13,616 bases of DNA. Origin: Fimbriimonadaceae bacterium. Lineage in GTDB: Bacteria; Armatimonadota; Fimbriimonadia; Fimbriimonadales; Fimbriimonadaceae. The position numbers and the translations under genes are program-made. The stretch spans positions 1 to 13,616 of the forward strand of contig CANFJD010000043.1 in assembly GCA_947447315.1 (NCBI GenBank), read 5' to 3'. Shown here piece by piece: positions 6,122 to 12,258 of the stretch (positions are counted from its first letter, which is position 1; every line of letters starts with the position of its first letter). The notes under the pieces are model-generated. The model saw only the letters and a list, made by a program, of their open reading frames with translations. It was not told the DNA's origin and made no database searches.

Positions 6122-6942
6122 TCTCGGAGGGGATTGAGCCCCTTTCATCGGAGGAGAAGGAGTTTCTGAAGTTCCGCGCCGCGCGAAATCGCCGACACAT
6201 TTGGATCTTTGTGCTTGGGTCGGGTGGTTACCTGGTTTTGTTCTTGGTGGTGGTGAGCGCGACTTTCGGGGCTCATTTGCTCAGCTTTATTCTCATCATG
6301 GGTTTGCTGGCCGTGCCGGTGTTGGCGCTGAATGCGCGCACGGATGTTCGGGCATTGCGGTCGGCGCGGTGCGAGTGGGCGGAAGTTTTTACGAATCCGT
6401 TGCCGGAGGTGGAGCATGACCCGCTACGGCGGGCCGAAGCGGATGCCGATCCCGAATATACGCTGGTGGTGCCCCCCTTTCGAAGATTGATCCCGACCGG
6501 AGAGGTGTTGCGTCGAGAGGGCGAGCGGTTTGAAGAACCCGAGTTTTCTCCCGCTTACCGGTGCCCGGTTGACGACAGTCCACCACCCGCATCGCGGCGG
6601 CGCTTGACGGAAAAGGAACGGGCGGAACTGCGACGAACGAGCCTGCGGGCACGCGTGCAAGCGTTGGTTTGGGCAACGATGGGGGTGGCGATTCCGTTTT
6701 TGTTGCTGAGAAATGGGGTGGAGCACTCGATGCTCGCTGCCGTCGGGGCCGGGGTGGTGGGTTTGCTCGGCATATTGGCTTTTGTGGCTTCATTAGTCGC
6801 CTTGGTAGACCACCAATCGGGGCGGGATTTGAAAGATGGTTTTGCCTACGCCGACGGGCGGGAAGAGAAGTTGGCGAGCGGTCGTCGGTGGCGGTTCGAT
6901 GGCCTTCCGGCACTGGATCGGTGGCCGAAAGCGCGGGACTGA
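6100..6942 (+). CDS. Unknown membrane protein with four predicted helices
   Basis: 280 residues from the ATG at 6100, which overlaps the preceding gene by 22 bases. Hydrophobic segments lie at about 34-54, 59-78, 187-204 and 211-236. Between the two helix pairs is a polar, Pro/Glu/Arg-rich loop (about 80-185), and a charged tail follows. With N-terminal RNRR before helix 1, the loop and both ends are probably cytosolic. I do not recognise the family and see no catalytic motif. The start is uncertain: no good Shine-Dalgarno precedes 6100, whereas a purine-rich stretch (6149-6162) lies before an in-frame CTG at 6166, which would give a protein 22 residues shorter beginning just before the first helix. 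Co-transcription with the flavoprotein is likely. Confidence 0.72.
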   Translation: MRVCQGLISEGIEPLSSEEKEFLKFRAARNRRHIWIFVLGSGGYLVLFLVVVSATFGAHLLSFILIMGLLAVPVLALNARTDVRALRSARCEWAEVFTNPLPEVEHDPLRRAEADADPEYTLVVPPFRRLIPTGEVLRREGERFEEPEFSPAYRCPVDDSPPPASRRRLTEKERAELRRTSLRARVQALVWATMGVAIPFLLLRNGVEHSMLAAVGAGVVGLLGILAFVASLVALVDHQSGRDLKDGFAYADGREEKLASGRRWRFDGLPALDRWPKARD

Positions 6943-6972
6943 CCGAGAAGGTTGGGCAGTATCCTATGCCTT

Positions 6973-7884
6973 ATGCCGATCGCCCCGCGCATCACCGGTA
7001 CCTTCCTGGACGAAATTACCCACGACATTCCCAGCCAGAACTGGGGCGAGGCCGAGTGGCGGCGCGAGTTTGCTCACTATCAGGCCAACGGCATCGATAC
7101 GGTGGTGATCATCCGGGCCGGGTACCGCAATCGGTGCATTTTTGCCGCGCAAAGCATCCCGAACTTGCTGCCGGTATATGAAGATCTAGGGGAGATTTTC
7201 TTTTCGCTGGCCGACGAATACAGCCTGAAAGTCTTCTTTGGCACCTACGATTCGGGCTTTCACTGGATGCGGGGCGCCTGGTGGAATGAGGTGGATGTGA
7301 ACCGGAAATTCATTGACGAGGCTTATGCTCGCTACGGGCACCATGCTTCGTTTGCCGGGTGGTATCTCTGCCACGAGACATCCCGTAATTCCGCCAATAT
7401 CATCGATCTATTCCGCGAAATCGGTGGGCATTGTAAGCAGACGGCGGCGCTGCCGGTGCTCATTTCCCCATTTCCGCAAGGGGCCAAGCAGTTCAGTGGC
7501 GGTGATGTCATGAGTCTGGATGAATCGTTTGAGCACTGGGGCCGCATCTTCGCCGAGAGTTCTCAAGCGTTTGACATCTGCGCGTTTCAGGACGGTCAGA
7601 TCCATTATCAAGAGCTGCCCCGGTTTCACGAGGGCATCACCGAGCTGGGGCAAAAGCATGGCATTCAGATTTGGAGCAATGTCGAAACTTTCGATCGTGA
7701 TATGCCGATCAAGTTTCCGCCCGCCGATTGGCGGAATCTCCGCTTTAAGATTGAAGCGGCGGCGGAGCGGGTCGAGAAGATCATCAGCTTCGAGCTACCG
7801 CACTTCATGAGTCCGCACAGTTCCTGGGATTCCGCACGGCATTTGTGGAACCGCTATGCGGATTATGCAATATCGCAACCTTAA
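6973..7884 (+). CDS. DUF4434 domain protein (TIM-barrel, glycosidase-like)
   Basis: 303 residues from the ATG at 6973. RITGTFLDEITHDIPSQNW near the start, then W-x-x-EF-x-x-x-x-x-NGIDTVVIIRAGY (strand 1), SLKVFFGTYDSG, FAGWYLCHET and GIQIWSNVETFD mark the DUF4434 family. This is a TIM-barrel group related to glycoside hydrolases with GWY-x-x-x-E as a late-strand signature. There is no signal peptide, so it is probably cytosolic. No enzyme activity is established for the family; the Glu in CHET and the one in NVET are candidate acids. A TTG at 6952 in frame would add seven residues and sits directly after GAGAAGG, but the conserved domain begins right after the ATG. It is 30 bases from the preceding stop and is followed by a strong terminator, so it ends this transcription unit. 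Confidence 0.85.
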   Translation: MPIAPRITGTFLDEITHDIPSQNWGEAEWRREFAHYQANGIDTVVIIRAGYRNRCIFAAQSIPNLLPVYEDLGEIFFSLADEYSLKVFFGTYDSGFHWMRGAWWNEVDVNRKFIDEAYARYGHHASFAGWYLCHETSRNSANIIDLFREIGGHCKQTAALPVLISPFPQGAKQFSGGDVMSLDESFEHWGRIFAESSQAFDICAFQDGQIHYQELPRFHEGITELGQKHGIQIWSNVETFDRDMPIKFPPADWRNLRFKIEAAAERVEKIISFELPHFMSPHSSWDSARHLWNRYADYAISQP

Positions 7885-7947
7885 GAGCTCAGGTTCAAAG
7901 TTCAGTTACGGAACGCGGTTTTCGGGGATTGTGGAGGTGGGTTTGTG

Positions 7948-7974
7948 AAAATTGGAAGTTCGACTTCCAATTTT
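7948..7974. terminator. Bidirectional hairpin terminator
   Basis: AAAATTGGAAGT (7948-7959), loop TCG, ACTTCCAATTTT (7963-7974), followed by one more T: a perfect 12-bp stem with an A-run on one side and a T-run on the other. It lies 63 bases past the DUF4434 stop and should end the rightward acyl-CoA dehydrogenase-membrane protein-DUF4434 transcript. Confidence 0.85.
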
Positions 7975-7979
7975 TATGA

Positions 7980-8078
7980 CTTTACGCGGCGGCCCCTGAT
8001 CAGACCGCTTGGTACTGGCCGGATCAGGGCATCGAGGCGATCTCGTTGGCCGAGTTGTTGTCCGAACTGATGCCGTAA
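7980..8078 (+). pseudogene. Possible C-terminal gene remnant in the spacer
   Basis: Between the terminator and the M55 gene, one plus frame reads 32 codons without a start codon, ending WYWPDQGIEAISLAELLSELMP and TAA (8076-8078). The helix-like, charged tail looks more like a genuine protein end than random GC-rich translation. The frame is closed by a TGA at 7977. An 8-bp inverted repeat (7994-8001/8022-8029) overlaps it. It is too short to assign and could be chance. Confidence 0.22.
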
Positions 8079-8120
8079 GATACTGATCGAAAAGCCCAGC
8101 GCAAGGGGTAGCTTATTGCC

Positions 8121-8975
8121 ATGCGCATCTACATCTCGGTCGATATCGAAGGCATCACGGGGCTGGTGAGTTGGTCCCAGTGTTCGCGGCCCGACGGGAA
8201 CTCGTTTGACTACGCCTTTGCCCGACGACGGATGACCGGCGATGTGATCGCCGCCATTGAGGGTGCCCGAGCGGCGGGAGCGACCGAAATTACGATTAAG
8301 GATTCGCACGGTAATTCTAAGAACCTACTGATCGACGACTTCCCGGGGGGCGTTCGATTGATCACCGGTCAGGCGGGAGCGGTGGAGGGCATGATGGCAG
8401 AAGTCGGGAGCAGAACGCCTGAGCCTTACGCGGCGGCAATTCTGATAGGCTATCACGCCATGGCGGGTACGCCAAATGCGGTGATGGAGCACACGATCAC
8501 CGGTTCGCTGCATCGGCTGCATTTGAACGGAAGGGAAACCGGGGAGATTGGACTGAGCGCGTATACGGCGGGGCAAGCGGGGGTGCCGTTGGTGGCGATT
8601 TCTTCCGATGCGGCGGGTTGTGCGGAGGCGGCGAATCTGGTTCCGGGAATTGCCACGGCGGTCGTAAAAACGGGGTTAGGTCGGTATATGGCGGATTGTT
8701 TGCATCCCGCGGAAACTGCCTCTCTGATTTCTGCGGCGGTGGAAGACGGGATTCGTCGACGGAACGAGATTGGTCTCACACAGCTGAGCGGTCCGGTAAC
8801 CGCAAAAATGGAGTTCAACCGCGCGGAGGAAACGGAGATCATGCTGCGACTCCCTTTCTTTGAGCGGTTCGATGGCTACTCGGTGGTGACCGCCGGCCCC
8901 GATTTCGACACGGTGCATCGGCTGATCTGGACCGGTATTAACCTGAGTTTCCAGGGGATCAAATCCCAATTCTAG
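8121..8975 (+). CDS. dppA: M55 family D-aminopeptidase (DppA-like)
   Basis: 284 residues, typical length. The N-terminus MRIYISVDIEG gives Asp8 and Glu10. IKDSHGN gives Asp61/His63, LIGYHAMAGT gives His112, MEHTI gives His124 and GEIGL gives Glu142. In Bacillus subtilis DppA the zinc site is Asp8, Glu10, His60, His104 and Glu133, with His115 as nucleophile, so all the key residues are in place with consistent offsets. DppA-type enzymes form a cytosolic decamer and remove N-terminal D-amino acids from peptides such as D-Ala-D-Ala, linking to cell-wall peptide recycling. AAGGGG at 8103-8108 is a usable but distant Shine-Dalgarno. No dipeptide transporter genes flank it, unlike the Bacillus dpp operon, so the symbol is by homology only. 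The next gene starts at its stop codon. Confidence 0.94.
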   Translation: MRIYISVDIEGITGLVSWSQCSRPDGNSFDYAFARRRMTGDVIAAIEGARAAGATEITIKDSHGNSKNLLIDDFPGGVRLITGQAGAVEGMMAEVGSRTPEPYAAAILIGYHAMAGTPNAVMEHTITGSLHRLHLNGRETGEIGLSAYTAGQAGVPLVAISSDAAGCAEAANLVPGIATAVVKTGLGRYMADCLHPAETASLISAAVEDGIRRRNEIGLTQLSGPVTAKMEFNRAEETEIMLRLPFFERFDGYSVVTAGPDFDTVHRLIWTGINLSFQGIKSQF

Positions 8976-9475
8976 TGGCCGCCCAAACGTTGCCTTGGGA
9001 GCGTTTTGCGCAGGAACTTTTAGAAGAGCTCGCGGTCAGCTTTCCGTTGAAAGCGCCGGCTCGGATCGCTTGGCGATCGTACCGAGTGGCGGCCGGAAAG
9101 GCCTACTTTAGGGACCGGCTTATTGGTCTCAGCACTCGACTCTTGGATACTGAGGAAAAGGTCCGCGATACGCTGATTCACGAATATGCCCACTTGCTGG
9201 CCGTAGATCGGCACGGAAGAATTGCCGCCAACCACGGTCCGTTGTGGCAACGGGCAATGCTCGATCTTGGCGCGGAGCCCACCCGCACCCATTCGTACGA
9301 AGTACCACCGCCCCGGCAATCGAAGGAGGTGACTTATCGGTGTGAACGATGCCAGAGGGAGATTGTGCGTAAGCGACGATTGCCACGCGGTCGCCAGTTT
9401 GTGCACGCTAGCTGCGGGGGCTCACTACGACTCATCGGAGAGGCTCGGATAATGAATATTCCGCCCACCACGTAG
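8975..9475 (+). CDS. SprT-like zinc metalloprotease with C-terminal zinc ribbon
   Basis: 166 residues, starting at GTG 8975 and sharing one base with the M55 stop (TAGTG). HEYAH at 69-73 is the HExxH zinc-binding motif. The third ligand is probably His87 in NHGPLW, the position expected of SprT-like proteins (H-x-x-x-H followed by HG-x-x-W/F). The tail carries a zinc ribbon made of C123-x2-C126 and H144-x2-C147 in YRCERCQRE and FVHASCGGSL, as in SprT/SPRTN-like proteins where Cys pairs follow the protease core. Relatives include the DNA-protein crosslink protease SPRTN in eukaryotes; bacterial members are barely studied. No signal peptide, so it is cytosolic. Coupling to an aminopeptidase suggests shared expression, while a shared pathway is only inferred. 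Confidence 0.88.
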   Translation: MAAQTLPWERFAQELLEELAVSFPLKAPARIAWRSYRVAAGKAYFRDRLIGLSTRLLDTEEKVRDTLIHEYAHLLAVDRHGRIAANHGPLWQRAMLDLGAEPTRTHSYEVPPPRQSKEVTYRCERCQREIVRKRRLPRGRQFVHASCGGSLRLIGEARIMNIPPTT

Positions 9476-9485
9476 TACCAGTCCG

Positions 9486-9501
9486 GTTACCGTTCGGTAA
9501 C
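9486..9501 (+). promoter_or_regulatory. Small hairpin in the leader of nnr
   Basis: GTTACC-GTTC-GGTAAC (or GTTACCG/CGGTAAC with a tight loop) fills much of the 36-base gap between the SprT-like stop and the nnr start. It lies where a Shine-Dalgarno is expected, and no other strong ribosome site is visible there. It could influence initiation or serve as an operator half-site pair. Confidence 0.35.
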
Positions 9502-9511
9502 GAATAAGACT

Positions 9512-11047
9512 ATGTGGATTGCGACTTCCGACCAGAGCAGAGCGATTGTTCGCCGAGCGAGCGATGAGTTCGGAATCCCCGCCATGGTTCTTATGGAGCG
9601 GGCGGGGCTCGCGATTTTTCAGGCCGTGCGAGAGATGCTTCCAAACGGGGGAGCGATCACCGTGATGTGTGGGCGCGGGAATAACGGGGCGGATGGATTT
9701 GTGGTGGCGCGGTTAGCGCGGGATCACGACTATCAAGTGGAGTGCCTGGTCGCTTCCACCGAGGAGAATTTGGGTCTCGATGCCGCGCACCAGTGCAAGA
9801 CCAGCCTCGTCCACGGAGTTCAACCGATCTTCTGCACCGATGCCCGTTGGGCGAGAAAGCTTGAAGCCCTTGGCTCACGCGATCTGATCGTGGATGCCTT
9901 GCTGGGCACCGGTTCTCGATGCGAGCTTAAGGAGCCGATTCTCACGGCGGTGCGGGCGATCAATCGTAGTGGTGTGCCGGTGATTGCGGTGGACGTTCCA
10001 TCGGGCATCGATTGCGACACCGGCGAGGAACTCGGGGAGAGCGTGTGGGCGTTGCGCACGATCACCTTGGGCCTTCCCAAGCCTTACTTATTTCAGGGCA
10101 CCGGCCTGGATCACGCGGGTTACTGGACGGTGGATGAGATCGGTTTCCCATCCTCTCTGCTAAGCGAACCAACCGAAGCAAAGCTCATCAATCAGCCATG
10201 GGCCGGTCATCTGCTTCCCGAGCGCATGAAGAATGCCCACAAGGGCGATAGCGGTGGCGTGTTGGTAATCGCCGGGTCGGATCATTATCGCGGCGCGGCG
10301 GTGCTTGCCGCACGGGGTGCCTTGCGGGCCGGAGCGGGATTGGTTACCGTCGCCGGTATCCCCAGCGTATGCGACGCCGTAGCCGCTCAATGCCCCGAAG
10401 CGATTCTGCTGCCATTGCCCGAACGGGACGGCCACATTTCACCGGCCGCGGCGGAGATCGTCTTAGAATTAAGAAAGGCAAGGGCAGCAGTGTTTGGTCC
10501 GGGGCTGGGGGCCGGTGAGGGAATTCAGGAGTTTTTGCGGGAAGTTTGGAGCAAATGGACACTGCCCTGCGTCGTCGATGCCGATGCATTGAACGTAGCG
10601 AGTCTCGGCATCCGTCTTCCTGAAACAGAATGCGTTTTAACTCCCCATCCGGGCGAACTCAGTCGGCTCCTCAAGCTCAGCATCGCGGAAATTCAGGCCA
10701 ACCGTTTCTGCGCCATGCGTCAAGCGGTGGAGCAGACGAATCAATGCGTGCTGCTGAAAGGACCTTACTCGCTGGTGGGCACGCCGGGGCAGCCGGTTTT
10801 GGTGAACAGCACGGGCAATCCGGGCATGGCGACGGGCGGCATGGGCGACGTGCTCTCGGGAATTATCGGGACGCTTTTGGCGCAAGATTTGCCGGCTTAT
10901 TACGCGGCGGGCTTGGGAATGTACTGGCACGGGGCGGCGGGCGACCAATGCGCCAAGAAGATCGGGCCGATTGGATACTCGGCACGAGACCTTGCCGACG
11001 CATTGCCTTCGGTCCGCACCACAATAAGCCAATCGTGTTGCGCCTAA
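9512..11047 (+). CDS. nnr: Bifunctional NAD(P)HX epimerase/ADP-dependent dehydratase
   Basis: 511 residues. It repairs NAD(P)H hydrates: the N-terminal half epimerises R-NAD(P)HX and the C-terminal half dehydrates S-NAD(P)HX using ADP. The N-terminal YjeF domain (about 1-225) has GRGNNGADG (54-62), DALLGTG (128-134) and DVPSGID (161-167). The C-terminal ribokinase-like domain (about 230-505) has HKGDSGGVLVIAGS (243-256), GPGLG (329-333), DADALN (356-361), LTPHPGE (376-382), LLKG (414-417) and GNPGMATGGMGDVLSG (435-450), the ADP-binding and catalytic loop with Asp446. Both halves look intact. The epimerase loop has Ala60 where GNNGGDG is usual. It is separated by 36 bases from the SprT-like gene and overlaps the next gene by 13. 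Fused nnr is the standard bacterial form. Confidence 0.96.
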   Translation: MWIATSDQSRAIVRRASDEFGIPAMVLMERAGLAIFQAVREMLPNGGAITVMCGRGNNGADGFVVARLARDHDYQVECLVASTEENLGLDAAHQCKTSLVHGVQPIFCTDARWARKLEALGSRDLIVDALLGTGSRCELKEPILTAVRAINRSGVPVIAVDVPSGIDCDTGEELGESVWALRTITLGLPKPYLFQGTGLDHAGYWTVDEIGFPSSLLSEPTEAKLINQPWAGHLLPERMKNAHKGDSGGVLVIAGSDHYRGAAVLAARGALRAGAGLVTVAGIPSVCDAVAAQCPEAILLPLPERDGHISPAAAEIVLELRKARAAVFGPGLGAGEGIQEFLREVWSKWTLPCVVDADALNVASLGIRLPETECVLTPHPGELSRLLKLSIAEIQANRFCAMRQAVEQTNQCVLLKGPYSLVGTPGQPVLVNSTGNPGMATGGMGDVLSGIIGTLLAQDLPAYYAAGLGMYWHGAAGDQCAKKIGPIGYSARDLADALPSVRTTISQSCCA

Positions 11048-12252
11048 CTGTTTTTGCCCTGCTTGCCCTTACTAGCAGTGCCTTCGCCGCCAAAGTGACG
11101 GTTTCTTTGCCCGATGGCGGTCCGTACTTAGGGTGGGCGGCCGAGGGACCCGGGGCTCCCCCGGCCAAAGCGGTTCGCACGCGGTCGACACAGATTGACC
11201 TGGAGACGACCGATTATCCGGGCGCGAAATTCGTTTACGTTCAAGACGAGTCGTCGGGAAAAGTCGCAAAGCTACCGTTGAAGGCGAATGTGGAAACCGT
11301 TACGATTGCGGCGAAAGACTTTGCTCGGCTGTTTAAGGCTGACGTCACCGTTACCCGCGGCGGGGCGACTCCGATCGATGCGGCGGTGGTCTCGATTGAC
11401 GGACAGAAAGCGATTATTGGCGCGGCGAGTCAAGGCGTGGCGACCTTTTACGACGTTCCCACCGGGGACGTGAAAGTAAAGGTGGAATACAACATTGGCA
11501 AGCTGCCCGCCACCCCCATCGTCCAGATTGTCGATCTATCTAAACCCGTCTCGATTCAGGCGGCGGGCGAGGTGTCTATGGCACCTAAATCCGACGGTGG
11601 TGACGCAGGTTCAGCTGTTGGTCCCGGGGCTGCGACTGAAGCCAAGCCGAAGGTGGTGAAGGAAAATTCGCCAAACCCGATCGGCTCGATGTTAGTCACG
11701 CTGGGGGCGGTGGCGGTGATTGCGGGGTTGGGCTATGCGGCGCTCCGCTACTACAAGCAGAATTCAGGCACGGTGAATGAACAGCTGGAGCGGCTCGGGG
11801 TGCAGATTCCGAAAGCGCCCGATGATGACCTAACGAGTGGCGATCCGGCGGCTCCTCCGGCATTCAAAACGCCGCAGCCGGTGCAGAAGATTGTTTTGGA
11901 TCCGGTGAGTCCGGTGGATCTCAGCGCGGCGGCCGCGATACCGACCATCACCCAGGCGGTGGCTTCGGCCGGATATCCCAGTCTGCTCACCGCCGACGGC
12001 GAGACGCTGGCGGTGAATGAGGGCGAGACCATCGTGGGTCGGGAAGCGGGATTGGGGCTTAGCCTGACCGGGGAGACGTCGGTTTCCCGAAATCACGCTA
12101 AGTTTGTTCGCGTCGGCAATCAGGTGACGCTGGAGGATTTGGGAAGCACCAACGGCTCTTTCGTTAATGGTTCTAAACTCACGGCGGCAACGGTGCTGCG
12201 TCCGGGGGACGAGATTCGCTTCGGTGCCATCACGTTCCGCTATCAGGGATGA
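11035..12252 (+). CDS. Exported/membrane-spanning FHA protein
   Basis: 405 residues from GTG 11035, overlapping the nnr stop by 13 bases (TTG 11038 is an alternative). The start is chosen because it begins a clear signal peptide (residues 1-18, cut after SSAFA). Next comes an extracytoplasmic region (about 19-213); residues 102-168 (ADVTVTRGG to about IVDLSK) resemble a carboxypeptidase-regulatory/Ig-like beta sandwich. A Gly/Ala/Lys-rich linker precedes one helix (about 217-238), followed by basic RYYKQ, so the C-terminal part is cytosolic. It ends in an FHA domain (about 318-405) with VGRE (334-337), SRNHAKF (351-357) and DLGSTNGSFVNG (368-379). FHA domains bind phosphothreonine, so this protein probably links an outside domain to phospho-Thr signalling inside. 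The frame is open well upstream within nnr, but that is composition. The next FHA gene starts six bases after the stop. Confidence 0.85.
   Translation: MLRLTVFALLALTSSAFAAKVTVSLPDGGPYLGWAAEGPGAPPAKAVRTRSTQIDLETTDYPGAKFVYVQDESSGKVAKLPLKANVETVTIAAKDFARLFKADVTVTRGGATPIDAAVVSIDGQKAIIGAASQGVATFYDVPTGDVKVKVEYNIGKLPATPIVQIVDLSKPVSIQAAGEVSMAPKSDGGDAGSAVGPGAATEAKPKVVKENSPNPIGSMLVTLGAVAVIAGLGYAALRYYKQNSGTVNEQLERLGVQIPKAPDDDLTSGDPAAPPAFKTPQPVQKIVLDPVSPVDLSAAAAIPTITQAVASAGYPSLLTADGETLAVNEGETIVGREAGLGLSLTGETSVSRNHAKFVRVGNQVTLEDLGSTNGSFVNGSKLTAATVLRPGDEIRFGAITFRYQG
12245..12251 (+). promoter_or_regulatory. Shine-Dalgarno region of the second FHA gene
   Basis: AGGGATG overlaps the stop codon (TGA, 12250-12252) of the first FHA gene and lies about seven bases before the ATG at 12259. 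Re-initiation from the upstream gene is therefore likely. Confidence 0.55.
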
Positions 12253-12258
12253 TCTTTT

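Noticed and set aside
6389..6913. 174-residue minus-strand open frame opposite the four-helix membrane protein
   Set aside because: Pro/Arg-rich translation typical of antisense GC-rich sequence, no start signal, and it conflicts with a gene in an operon.
7974..8309. 111-residue minus-strand open frame upstream of and over the M55 gene
   Set aside because: It overlaps the conserved N-terminus of the M55 enzyme and ends inside the terminator; its translation resembles nothing.
10630..11034. Upstream extension of the first FHA protein frame by 135 residues
   Set aside because: It lies fully inside nnr in another frame and would bury the signal peptide in the middle of the protein; the open frame is a GC effect.
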